Of a DNA stretch of 34,272 nt, positions 16,680 through 24,476 are shown piece after piece. The notes under the pieces were generated by a model. The model made no database searches, was not told the DNA's origin, and worked only from the letters and a program-made list of their open reading frames with translations. A program made the position numbers and the translations under genes. Source of the stretch: Streptomyces silaceus (GTDB taxonomy: Bacteria; Actinomycetota; Actinomycetes; Streptomycetales; Streptomycetaceae). Where the stretch lies: assembly GCF_001419745.1 (NCBI RefSeq), contig NZ_LIRJ01000117.1, positions 1 to 34,272 of the forward strand, given 5' to 3'. Positions within the stretch are counted from its first letter, which is position 1. Every line of letters starts with the position of its first letter.

Positions 16680-18854
16680 TTGAGTCGTGAAACTGACAGT
16701 TCGTCCGCCGGGCCCCAGGCGCGCGGCGGAGCCGCATACCCCTCGGGGACGCCGCCGTACGGCTCCCCGGCACAGGGCGCAGGCGCCGACGGCGGCGCGG
16801 ACGGCGCGCGGCGGCAGGCCGCCGACGAGCGGCCCGACGAGCCCGAGACCCAGACCACGCTGACCACCCGCATCCGGATCAACATCCCCGGTTCGCGGCC
16901 CATCCCGCCGGTCGTCATGCGCACGCCCGTCGGCGACGAGGGCGGGCGCGACGACGCGCGCGCGGACGACGAGGGGCCCCGTGACGGCGGCGCGCCGGCA
17001 CCCGGCGCGGGCGGCGCGGCAGGCATGGGCAGGGCTCCCGGCGCGGCTGCTCCGGGCGCTTCCGCTTCCGGTTCGGGCGGCGGCGCCGGCGGTGCCGCGG
17101 CGGCCGACAGCGGTGCGGCGGCACCCACGGCCCCCGAGGAGAAGACGAGCGACTGGTTCGCGCCGCGCAAGCCCGCGCGGAGTGACGGCGCGAACGGCTC
17201 GGCGGGTCCCGCCGGTTCGAACGGCTCCGGCATCGGCTCCGGCTCCGGCGGTACGGGCTCCTTCGACGTGTCCGGCGCCGTGGCGTCGGGCCCCCTCGGC
17301 ACGGGCGCCTCAGGCGCCCCTGGAGCCCCTGGAGCCCCGCAGGGCGGCGACCCGACGCGGGGCGACCTCCCGTACTTCTCCGACGGCCTGGGCGCCGGAC
17401 CGGGCGGCTCCCGCGGTCCCGCGGGCCCCACCGGCGGCCCGGTCACCGGCGACAGCCCACTGGCGCCGCCCACGCCGGCGGCCTCCTCGGGCCCCGGCGC
17501 TCCTGGTGCCCCCGTCAACTCCGGCGGCGCTCCCGTCAACTCCGGCCCCCGGCCGCCCCGTTCCGGTGCCGGTGACATGAGCGACGACACCGCGATCCTC
17601 ACGCCGCAGAAGGCCGGTCCGGTCTCGCCGCCCCCCGGCGGCCCGCGTCCCCCGGCCGGCGGCGGCCCGGTGCCCGGCGGCCCCGGCTCCGTGCCCGGCG
17701 GCCCCAGCGCCCCCACGCCGGGCGGCAACGTCTCCGGCGAGACCCTCACCAGCGGCATCCCCGTGGTGCCGCCGGCGCAGGACAACTCCCCGTTCGCGCC
17801 GGGACCGCAGGGTGACGGACCGGTTCCGCACACCCCGCCGAAGCTGCCCGAGCCGGTGCGCTCGGACGTGCCCACGTCCCCGACGCCCGCCCCGAAGGCG
17901 AAGAAGAAGGGCCGCAGCAAGCTGGTCCTCCTCGTGGCCGCCGTGGTCGTCGTGGGCTGCGGGGCGTACGGCGCGGGCCTGTTGATGAACCACGCGGACG
18001 TCCCCAAGGGCACCACCGTGCTCGGCGTCGACATCGGCGGCGGCACGCGCGACGAGGCCGTCAAGAAGCTCGACGCGGCCCTCGACGAGCGCGTCACCAA
18101 GCCCCTGAAGCTGTCGGTGGACGGCGAGTCCGTCACGCTGAAGCCGGACCAGTCGGGCCTGACCCTGGACAGCCAGGCCACCGTCCGCGAGGCCGCGGGC
18201 AGCGACTACAACCCCGTCTCGGTGGTCGGCTCGCTCTTCGGCGGCGAGCGCGTCGTCGAGCCCGTCATGCCCGTCGACGAGGAGAAGCTGGCGGCCGCGC
18301 TGGAGCGCGCCGCGGGCGGCTCGGGCACGGCGCAGGAGGGCACGGTCGAGTTCCGGCCCGGCAAGGCCGTCCCCGTCTACGGCAAGGTCGGCAAGGGCAT
18401 CGACGCCGACGCGGCCACGACCGCGGTCGCCGAGGCGTACAAGAAGCAGGTCGAGACGGGCAGCGCGGGAACGGTCCAGCTGCCGGTCACCACCCGCAAG
18501 CCGGCCGTCTCCAAGGCCGAGGTCGACAAGTTCATGACCCGGTTCGCCGAGCCCGCGATGTCCGCCAACGTCATCATCAAGGCGGGCCCCAAGTCGCTCC
18601 CCTTCGGCCCGGCCAAGTCGCTGCCGAAGATCCTTGAGGCGAGGGCGGCCAAGGACGGCACGCTGCAGCCGCACTACGACCTCGACGAGCTCAAGAAGCT
18701 GTACGGCAACGCCTTCGACGGCGTGCTGATCCAGCGCGGCGACGGCTCCAGGACGCCGGTCCAGCCGACCGACGTGGCGGGCGCCATGAACAAGGCGCTC
18801 ATCGGCAAGACGCCCGCGGAGCGGATCGGCGTGATCGAGACGAACGCGAGCTGA
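16680..18854 (+). CDS. Single-pass protein with peptidoglycan-binding-like ectodomain
   Basis: This 724-residue protein starts at TTG 16680, set by AGGAGA seven bases upstream. Residues 1-413 are low-complexity Pro/Gly/Ala/Ser, including a collagen-like GAPGAPGAP run. One conserved-looking patch lies near 57-81 (TTLTTRIRINIPGSRPIPP). A basic KAKKKGRSK precedes a single helix at about 414-437, so the long arm should be cytoplasmic. The ectodomain, about 285 residues, begins GTTVLGVDIGGGTRDEAVKKL. It resembles the peptidoglycan-binding repeats (PG_binding_4 type) found before VanW or L,D-transpeptidase domains, with two repeats likely. No catalytic domain follows, so it is more a wall-binding or scaffold protein than an enzyme. 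Exact function unknown. Confidence 0.85.
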   Translation: MSRETDSSSAGPQARGGAAYPSGTPPYGSPAQGAGADGGADGARRQAADERPDEPETQTTLTTRIRINIPGSRPIPPVVMRTPVGDEGGRDDARADDEGPRDGGAPAPGAGGAAGMGRAPGAAAPGASASGSGGGAGGAAAADSGAAAPTAPEEKTSDWFAPRKPARSDGANGSAGPAGSNGSGIGSGSGGTGSFDVSGAVASGPLGTGASGAPGAPGAPQGGDPTRGDLPYFSDGLGAGPGGSRGPAGPTGGPVTGDSPLAPPTPAASSGPGAPGAPVNSGGAPVNSGPRPPRSGAGDMSDDTAILTPQKAGPVSPPPGGPRPPAGGGPVPGGPGSVPGGPSAPTPGGNVSGETLTSGIPVVPPAQDNSPFAPGPQGDGPVPHTPPKLPEPVRSDVPTSPTPAPKAKKKGRSKLVLLVAAVVVVGCGAYGAGLLMNHADVPKGTTVLGVDIGGGTRDEAVKKLDAALDERVTKPLKLSVDGESVTLKPDQSGLTLDSQATVREAAGSDYNPVSVVGSLFGGERVVEPVMPVDEEKLAAALERAAGGSGTAQEGTVEFRPGKAVPVYGKVGKGIDADAATTAVAEAYKKQVETGSAGTVQLPVTTRKPAVSKAEVDKFMTRFAEPAMSANVIIKAGPKSLPFGPAKSLPKILEARAAKDGTLQPHYDLDELKKLYGNAFDGVLIQRGDGSRTPVQPTDVAGAMNKALIGKTPAERIGVIETNAS

Positions 18855-18898
18855 GGCCCGTACCTCTTCGGACACCCCGGGTCCGCGATCCGTACGCC

Positions 18899-18933
18899 CC
18901 GAAGGCCGGCAGGACTTTCCTGCCGGCCTTCGG
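18899..18933 (+). terminator. Strong terminator hairpin
   Basis: A perfect 16-bp stem (CCGAAGGCCGGCAGGA and its complement) with a 3-base loop lies 44 bases after the stop codon at 18854. No T-run follows. It separates the ectodomain protein gene from the ABC/two-component operon. Confidence 0.88.
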
Positions 18934-19007
18934 CATGACATCTGTCATCCCGGAGACACCACAGTCGACACTGCCGTCGCCACCTGCGGTTTTGTGACGA
19001 TGAGGGC

Positions 19008-19946
19008 ATGACGACGACAACGGCGACACCCGCTTCGGCCACCACCGCGGTGCGCTTCGAGCAGGTGACGAAGAACTACGGCGACGTCCGCGCCGTCGAC
19101 GGTCTCACCCTCGACCTGCGCGCGGGCGAGACGGTGGCGCTGCTCGGGCCGAACGGCGCGGGCAAGTCCTCCACCCTCGACCTGCTCCTCGGCCTGCGGC
19201 GCCCGGACAGCGGCACCGTACGGGTCTTCGACGCGCCTCCGCGCGAGGCGATCACCGCCGGCCGGGTCGGCGCCATGCTGCAGAGCGGCGGCCTGATGGG
19301 CGAGGTGACCGTGCGCGAGCTGGTCCGCCTCGCCTGCGACCTGCACCCGAGGCCCCACCGCGTGGGCGACGTACTGGCCCACGCGGGCATCACCCAGATC
19401 GCCGACCGCAAGGTCGACAAGCTCTCCGGCGGCCAGGAGCAGCGCGTGCGCTTCGCCCTCGCCACGGCCGGCGAGAACGACCTGATCGTCCTCGACGAGC
19501 CGACCACCGGCATGGACGTCAGCGCCCGCCAGGCGTTCTGGGCCACCATGCGCGAGCAGGCCGACCAGGGCCGCGCGGTCCTCTTCGCCACGCACTACCT
19601 GGAGGAGGCCGACGCGATCGCCGACCGCGTCCTCGTCCTGCACCGCGGCCGCCTCCTCGCGGACGGCACCGCGGCCGAGATCAAGGCCAAGGCGGGCGCC
19701 CGCAAGATCGCCTTCGACCTGTCCGACCTCGACGAGGACCTCGCCGCGCGCCTGCGCGAGCTGCCCTTCCTCACCACGCTGGACGTCTCGGGCCACACGG
19801 TCCGCCTCCAGTCGACGGACGCCGACGCCACCGTGCACGCGCTGTACGGGCTGGGCGTCTACCCCCGCAACCTCGAAGTCGCCGGGCTCGGTCTGGAGCA
19901 GGCCTTCGTGGCGATCACCGAGGCCGAGGAGGCCAGGACCCGATGA
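19008..19946 (+). CDS. ABC-2 type exporter ATPase
   Basis: This 312-residue ATPase drives the membrane exporter encoded next. It has Walker A GPNGAGKSS at about 48-56, signature LSGGQEQRVRFALA, Walker B LIVLDEPTTGMDV and switch ATHYLEEAD. These are typical of drug- or lipid-export ATPases in the DrrA/CcmA class. The C-terminal third is the usual regulatory region of this class. ATG 19008 is the only plausible start, and no strong Shine-Dalgarno precedes it, so a short-leader or leaderless mRNA is possible. The stop overlaps the permease start (ATGA). Confidence 0.92.
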   Translation: MTTTTATPASATTAVRFEQVTKNYGDVRAVDGLTLDLRAGETVALLGPNGAGKSSTLDLLLGLRRPDSGTVRVFDAPPREAITAGRVGAMLQSGGLMGEVTVRELVRLACDLHPRPHRVGDVLAHAGITQIADRKVDKLSGGQEQRVRFALATAGENDLIVLDEPTTGMDVSARQAFWATMREQADQGRAVLFATHYLEEADAIADRVLVLHRGRLLADGTAAEIKAKAGARKIAFDLSDLDEDLAARLRELPFLTTLDVSGHTVRLQSTDADATVHALYGLGVYPRNLEVAGLGLEQAFVAITEAEEARTR

Positions 19947-20683
19947 ACAGCCTGATCAAGCTCGAGATCACCCGCGCCCTGCGCAACCGCAAGTTCCTGT
20001 TCTTCTCCGTGATCTACCCGTCGCTGCTCTTCGTGATCATCGCGGGCACCCAGGACGGCGCCGACAAGATCCCCGGATCGGGTCTCTCCGTGCCCGCGTT
20101 CATGATGGTCTCCATGGCGTCCTTCGGCGCCCTGACCGCCGTACTGATGGGCAACAGCGAGCGCATCGCCAAGGAGCGCGAGAGCGGCTGGGTGCGCCAG
20201 CTGCGCCTGACGAGCCTGCCCGGACGCGGCTATGTCCTGGCGAAGACCGCGAGCGCGGCCGTGGTGAGCCTGCCGTCCATCGTCGTGGTGTTCGTGGTCG
20301 CGGCGGCCGCCAAGGACGTGCGCTTCGAGGCCTGGCAGTGGCTCGCGCTGACCGGCGCGATCTGGGCCGGCAGCCTCTGCTTCGCCGCGCTCGGGGTGGC
20401 CATCGGCTATCTCGCCTCCGGCGACGCCGTCCGCCCGATCACGATGATCGTCTACTTCGGGCTCTCCATCCTCGGCGGCCTGTGGATGCCGTCGACGACG
20501 TTCCCGCAGTGGCTCCAGGACGCCGCGTCCTGGCTGCCCACGCACGCGTACGCTGCCCTCGGCCAGGCGATCGAACTGGGCGACGCGCCGCACGCGAAGG
20601 ACATCACGCTCCTGGTCGTCTACTTCGTGCTCTTCGCGGGCGGCGCCGCATGGCTGTACCGGAAGGACACACTGAAGGCGTGA
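19943..20683 (+). CDS. ABC-2 type exporter permease
   Basis: This 246-residue membrane protein has about six helices, with the first near 20-40 (FLFFSVIYPSLLFVIIAG). A soluble loop follows with NSERIAKERESGWVRQLRLTS, the typical ABC-2 segment that contacts the ATPase. Later helices include LPSIVVVFVVAAAA and IVYFGLSILGGLWMP. It overlaps the ATPase gene by four bases and the sensor kinase gene by four bases. The substrate is unknown. The arrangement resembles Bacillus exporters linked to DesK-type kinases, such as the linearmycin-resistance Lnr system. Confidence 0.9.
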   Translation: MNSLIKLEITRALRNRKFLFFSVIYPSLLFVIIAGTQDGADKIPGSGLSVPAFMMVSMASFGALTAVLMGNSERIAKERESGWVRQLRLTSLPGRGYVLAKTASAAVVSLPSIVVVFVVAAAAKDVRFEAWQWLALTGAIWAGSLCFAALGVAIGYLASGDAVRPITMIVYFGLSILGGLWMPSTTFPQWLQDAASWLPTHAYAALGQAIELGDAPHAKDITLLVVYFVLFAGGAAWLYRKDTLKA

Positions 20684-21876
20684 GCGCGACAGACGTTGAG
20701 GACAACGGGTACAACCCCGTCAGCATGTTCGGGCGACCGCCGCAGGGCCGACGCCAGCTCTGGATGAAGTCGGCCTGGATCGCCGTCTGGCTGGTCTTCC
20801 TGAGCGCCCCGATCAAGGACCTGACCGAGACCGACCGCCCCGCCCTCGCCACGGCGGCCGGCTCGCTGGGCCTCGCGGTCTTCGTGATCTGCTACCTGAC
20901 CCTGGTCTTCCGCTACACCACCCGGATCCTCTACTGGGGCAGGGTCGTCACCTCCTTCGGGCTGCTCCTCGCCCTCGCCGCCGCCCTCGCCCTCGCCTTC
21001 GGCGACCACTGGCTCGGCCTCTTCGTGTACGTCTCGGTCTCCGCGGGCGCCGTCCTGCCGGTGCGCTACGCGCTGTGGGTCATCCCCGGGGTCACCGCCG
21101 TGATGGTCCTCGTCGGCCTGCGGGACGACGGCCTCGGCGACCTGATCACCAACCTCGGGGTGATCACGCTCCTGGTGGGCTTCGCGATGTCCGGCGTACG
21201 CCAGATGATCCGCACCACGATCCAGCTCCGCCAGGCCCGCGCCACCGTCGCCCAACTCGCGGCGAACGAGGAGCGGTTGCGGCTCGCCCGCGATCTGCAC
21301 GACCTGCTCGGCCACTCGCTCTCGCTGATCACGCTCAAGAGCGAGCTGGCGGGCCGCATGCTCCCCGACCACCCCGACAAGGCGGCCCAGCAGGTCGCCG
21401 ACATCGAACAGGTCAGCCGCCAGGCCCTGGTGGACGTGCGCGAGGCCGTCTCCGGGTACCGCAGGCGCACCTTGGCCGGCGAACTCGCGGGCGCCCGCAC
21501 GGCGCTGACCGCCGCGGGCATCGCGGCCGACGTCCCCCTGGAGGCGCCCGCCGAACTGCCGGGCGAGGACGGGGAGGCCGCGCTGGCGTGGGCGCTGCGC
21601 GAGGCCGTGACGAACGTCGTGCGGCACAGCGGGGCCCGGCGCTGCACGGTGGCGTTCGCGGCGCGGCAGACCCTCGCGGGGCGGCTCCTCGAACTGTCCG
21701 TGGAGGACGACGGGTCGGGCGGTGCGGGCGCGGCGGCGGGCAACGGCCTGACGGGCCTCGCCGAGCGCGTCGAGGCGGTCGGCGGGGCCCTGGAGACGGG
21801 CCCGGCGGCCCGCAGCGGCTTCCGCCTCACGGTCCGCGTCCCGTTCGCCCAGGCGGCCGTAGGATCCCCCTCATGA
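20680..21876 (+). CDS. DesK-like sensor histidine kinase (NarL class)
   Basis: This 398-residue membrane kinase starts at GTG 20680 within the permease stop (GTGA). A polar N-terminus of about 28 residues is followed by five or six closely spaced helices (about 30-170) with no large extracellular domain, which suggests sensing within the membrane. The HisKA_3 dimerisation domain has the phospho-acceptor His207 in ARDLHDLLGHSLS. The HATPase domain shows an N-box (EAVTNVVRHSGA) and a G-box (EDDGSGGAGAAAGNGLTGL). It overlaps the response regulator gene by four bases. Its ligand is probably a membrane-active or lipid signal that the ABC pair exports, inferred from context only. Confidence 0.92.
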   Translation: MSATDVEDNGYNPVSMFGRPPQGRRQLWMKSAWIAVWLVFLSAPIKDLTETDRPALATAAGSLGLAVFVICYLTLVFRYTTRILYWGRVVTSFGLLLALAAALALAFGDHWLGLFVYVSVSAGAVLPVRYALWVIPGVTAVMVLVGLRDDGLGDLITNLGVITLLVGFAMSGVRQMIRTTIQLRQARATVAQLAANEERLRLARDLHDLLGHSLSLITLKSELAGRMLPDHPDKAAQQVADIEQVSRQALVDVREAVSGYRRRTLAGELAGARTALTAAGIAADVPLEAPAELPGEDGEAALAWALREAVTNVVRHSGARRCTVAFAARQTLAGRLLELSVEDDGSGGAGAAAGNGLTGLAERVEAVGGALETGPAARSGFRLTVRVPFAQAAVGSPS

Positions 21877-22532
21877 GCAGCGAGATCAGCCGGCGCGGTG
21901 ACGAGGGAGCGGCCGGGGCGAGCGGCGTCGTGCGGGTCCTCCTCGCCGAGGACCAGTCCATGGTCCGCGAGGCCCTCGCCGCCCTGCTCGGCCTGGAGCC
22001 GGACATCGAGGTCGTCGCCCAGGTCGCGCGCGGCGACGAGGTGGTCGCGGCGGCGCGCGCCCACGACGTGGACGTGGCGCTGCTGGACATCGAGATGCCC
22101 GGCATGACGGGCATCGAGGCGGCGGCGCGGCTGCGCGCCGAGTTCCCCGCGTTGAAGGTGGTGGTCCTCACCACCTTCGGCCGCCCCGGGTACCTGCGCA
22201 GCGCCATGGAGGCGGGCGCCGTCGCCTTCCTGGTCAAGGACGCGCCCGCGGCGCAGCTCGCCGAGGCGGTGCGCAAGGTGCTCGCGGGGGAGCGGGTCAT
22301 CGATCCCACGCTGGCCGCGGCGGCCCTCGCCGAGGGCGCGAACCCGCTCACCGACCGCGAGCGCGAGGTCCTGCGCGCGGCGGCCGACGGCGCGACCAAC
22401 GCCGAGCTCGCCACCGCCCTGCACCTCTCCCAGGGCACGGTCCGCAACTACCTCTCGACGGCGATCCAGAAGCTCGCGGTCCGCAACCGCGCGGAGGCGG
22501 TCAAGGTCGCCAGGGACAAGGGCTGGCTCTGA
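21873..22532 (+). CDS. NarL/DesR-type response regulator
   Basis: This 219-residue regulator is the partner of the kinase. A non-conserved 18-residue start precedes the receiver domain, which has acidic residues AEDQ near 25-28, phospho-acceptor Asp72 in LLDIEMPG, the switch Thr in VVLTTF and Lys in FLVKD. A LuxR-type helix-turn-helix follows (LTDREREVLRAAADG through GTVRNYLSTAIQKL). It most likely regulates its own operon. The gene ends 19 bases before the convergent SirB1-like gene, with no terminator hairpin that I can see. Confidence 0.93.
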   Translation: MSSEISRRGDEGAAGASGVVRVLLAEDQSMVREALAALLGLEPDIEVVAQVARGDEVVAAARAHDVDVALLDIEMPGMTGIEAAARLRAEFPALKVVVLTTFGRPGYLRSAMEAGAVAFLVKDAPAAQLAEAVRKVLAGERVIDPTLAAAALAEGANPLTDREREVLRAAADGATNAELATALHLSQGTVRNYLSTAIQKLAVRNRAEAVKVARDKGWL

Positions 22533-22551
22533 ACCTCCGCGGGGCCGGGCG

Positions 22552-23406
22552 TCAGTTCAGCATCGCCCGCGCCCGCAGCGCCTGCCGCCGCGCCTGGTCG
22601 GCCGTCGCGGGCTCCGCCGCCGCGACGGCCTCGGCGTACGTGTCCAGCTCCCGCGCGCCCACCAGGAAGTCCCCGCGCTGGACGAGGAGTTGGGCGCGCT
22701 CGTAGTGCAGCCGGGGCGGCGGGGCCGGCAGCAGCAGGGAGAGCTCGATCGCCCAGAGCGAGACGTCGGAGTGCTCGGGGCGCGGCGCGGCCCAGGCGCG
22801 GATGTTGTTGAGGATGCGCCCCACGATCTCCAGCGGGTCCGCGGGGCTCAGCATGGACGGCACGAGCGGGGCGCCCGTGGCCGCCGCGACGAGGAGCTCG
22901 ACGTCCGTGCCGGTCAGGACGCGGCCGCCGTCGAAGGGGTCGGCGAGGACCTGCTCGTCGCGGGGTCCGAACCCGACGACGAAGTGCCCGGGCAGGGCCA
23001 CTCCGTACACGGGGGCGCCCGCGCGGCGGGCGACCTCCATCCAGACCACCGAGAGCAGGATCGGCAGGCCCCTGCGGCGCCGGAGCACCTGGTGCAGCAG
23101 TGAGGACTCCAGGCGCTGGTAGTCGCCGGGCCGCCCCTTGAACCCGCAGCGCCCGCCGAGGAGTTCGGCCAGGGCCAGGGCCCAGGCGCGGGGGTCGTCG
23201 GAGCGGCAGGACCGGTGGCCGGGCACGGCCTGCTCCGCGAGCCGGTCGAGCAGGCGCCGGGCGGCGTCGATGCCCACCGCGTCGAGCGTGGGGTCCGCCT
23301 CGGTGCCGATCAGCAGGCACAGCAGCGCCAGATCGGGCCGCGCGGACCCGGCCTCGGCCGCGAACAGCCGCCGCCACTCGGCGGCTCCAGGGGGTCGGGG
23401 GTGCAT
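22552..23406 (-). CDS. SirB1/transglutaminase-like protein, copy A
   Basis: This 284-residue protein belongs to the SirB1 (Transglut_core2) group. The N-terminal helical part contains LLCLLIGTEADPTLD. The core has RRRRGLPILLSVVWMEVARRAG followed by PVYGVALPGHFVVGF and ADPFDGG. The histidine and aspartate of the transglutaminase triad are visible, but the cysteine position is replaced, so protease or transglutaminase activity is unlikely. The C-terminal ~90 residues are helical and TPR-like (RLHYERAQLLVQRGDF). A paralogue lies directly upstream. It is probably cytoplasmic, with unknown function. ATG 23406 gives the same MH start as the paralogue. Confidence 0.85.
   Translation of the reverse strand: MHPRPPGAAEWRRLFAAEAGSARPDLALLCLLIGTEADPTLDAVGIDAARRLLDRLAEQAVPGHRSCRSDDPRAWALALAELLGGRCGFKGRPGDYQRLESSLLHQVLRRRRGLPILLSVVWMEVARRAGAPVYGVALPGHFVVGFGPRDEQVLADPFDGGRVLTGTDVELLVAAATGAPLVPSMLSPADPLEIVGRILNNIRAWAAPRPEHSDVSLWAIELSLLLPAPPPRLHYERAQLLVQRGDFLVGARELDTYAEAVAAAEPATADQARRQALRARAMLN
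22924..23082 (-). repeat. Core shared with 23846-24004, 158 of 159 bases identical
   Basis: This segment of copy A matches 23846-24004 of copy B (offset 922) with one difference: T at 22966 against C at 23888, a silent GGA/GGG glycine change. The run 22967-23082 is 116 identical bases. The flanking parts of the two genes differ at many silent sites, which points to recent gene conversion of the core. Confidence 0.9.
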
Positions 23407-23473
23407 ACGTCCCTGGTGCCCGGTCGCCTCGATCGATACGTCAGTTCCATGCGGTCCGAGCCGCCGTGGTGGC

Positions 23474-24304
23474 TCAGTTGAGCATCGCCCGCGCGGCCCG
23501 TGCCTGCTGGCGGACCCGGTCCGCCGTGGTCGGCTCGACGGCCGTCACCACATCGGCGTAGGCGTCGAGCTCGGCGGCGCCCCCGAGGAAGTCCCCGCGC
23601 TCCACCAGGAGTTGGGCGCGTTCGTAGCGCAGGCGCGCGGGATGGGCGGGGAGCAGGAGGGAGAGCTCAAGGGCCCACAGCGCGACCTCGGAGCGCTCGG
23701 GGCGTGCGGCGGCCCAGGCGCGGATGTTGTTGAGGATGCGCTGCACGATGTTCAGCGGGTCGGCGGGCGTCAGCATCGACGGCGGAATGCCCCCGCCGGC
23801 CGTCCCGGAGACCAGCAGCTCCGCGTCGGCCCCGGTCAGCAGCCTGCCGCCGTCGAAGGGGTCGGCGAGGACCTGCTCGTCGCGGGGCCCGAACCCGACG
23901 ACGAAGTGCCCGGGCAGGGCCACTCCGTACACGGGGGCGCCCGCGCGGCGGGCGACCTCCATCCAGACCACCGAGAGCAGGATCGGCAGGCCCCTGCGGC
24001 GCCGCAGGACCCGGTGCAGGAGCGAGGAGTCGAGGCGCTGGTAGTCGCCCGGTGTCCCCTCGAACCCGTGCTGCCCGCCGAGGAGTTCGGCCAGCGCGGA
24101 CGCCCAGGCGCGCGGCCCGCCGGGCCGGAACGGCAGCAGCCCCGCGAGCCGGTCCAGTTCGATCTCGGCGGCGTCGATCCCCTCCTCGTCGAGAGAGGGG
24201 TCCGCCTCGGTGCCGATCAGCAGGCACAGGAGCGCGAGACCGGGCCGCTCCGAGCGTGCCTCTTCGGCGAACCGCCGCCGCCATTCGCCGGACTCCGCGT
24301 GCAT
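23474..24304 (-). CDS. SirB1/transglutaminase-like protein, copy B
   Basis: This is a tandem paralogue of the previous gene, 276 residues from ATG 24304. It has the same architecture: LLCLLIGTEADPSLD, the RRRRGLPILLSVVWMEVARRAG core, LPGHFVVGFG, ADPFDGG and a helical C-terminus with RLRYERAQLLVERGDF. The transglutaminase cysteine is likewise missing. A longer form from ATG 24322 (282 residues) is possible. I prefer 24304 because GAGG lies six bases upstream and it aligns with copy A. The two genes are 67 bases apart and probably cotranscribed. Their N-terminal insert differs (copy A has an AVPGHRSCRSDD segment), so they may bind different partners. Confidence 0.85.
   Translation of the reverse strand: MHAESGEWRRRFAEEARSERPGLALLCLLIGTEADPSLDEEGIDAAEIELDRLAGLLPFRPGGPRAWASALAELLGGQHGFEGTPGDYQRLDSSLLHRVLRRRRGLPILLSVVWMEVARRAGAPVYGVALPGHFVVGFGPRDEQVLADPFDGGRLLTGADAELLVSGTAGGGIPPSMLTPADPLNIVQRILNNIRAWAAARPERSEVALWALELSLLLPAHPARLRYERAQLLVERGDFLGGAAELDAYADVVTAVEPTTADRVRQQARAARAMLN
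23846..24004 (-). repeat. Second copy of the near-identical core
   Basis: This is the partner of 22924-23082, with a single silent difference at 23888. It encodes the LPILLSVVW to ADPFDGG region, the most conserved part of the family. Confidence 0.9.
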
Positions 24305-24342
24305 ACGTGCCTCGTGTCTCATGCCCTGGGCGGGCGTTGTTG

Positions 24343-24442
24343 CCGTGCTGTGTACGTGCGTCGTTCTCTAGTACGTGCCGTGCGCGTGCTGTGCTGTGTT
24401 CAGCGCCGAACGCGTGCCGTGCCGTTACGTGTCGTGCCGTGT
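24343..24442. repeat. Degenerate CGTGCCGTG-type repeat cluster
   Basis: Within the 172-bp gap between two leftward genes, about ten loosely spaced copies of CGTGC(C/T)GTG or parts of it occur (GGCACG on the minus strand). Composition is more T-rich on the plus strand than in the neighbouring genes. It lies just upstream of copy B of the SirB1-like pair and could be part of its promoter or leader. Confidence 0.5.
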
Positions 24443-24476
24443 TCGCCGCGCCCGCGGCGCCGCGCGCGCCGCCCGC

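Noticed and set aside
22533..22551. Terminator between the response regulator and SirB1-like copy A
   Set aside because: The 19-bp gap has no adequate dyad. Termination must occur inside one of the genes.
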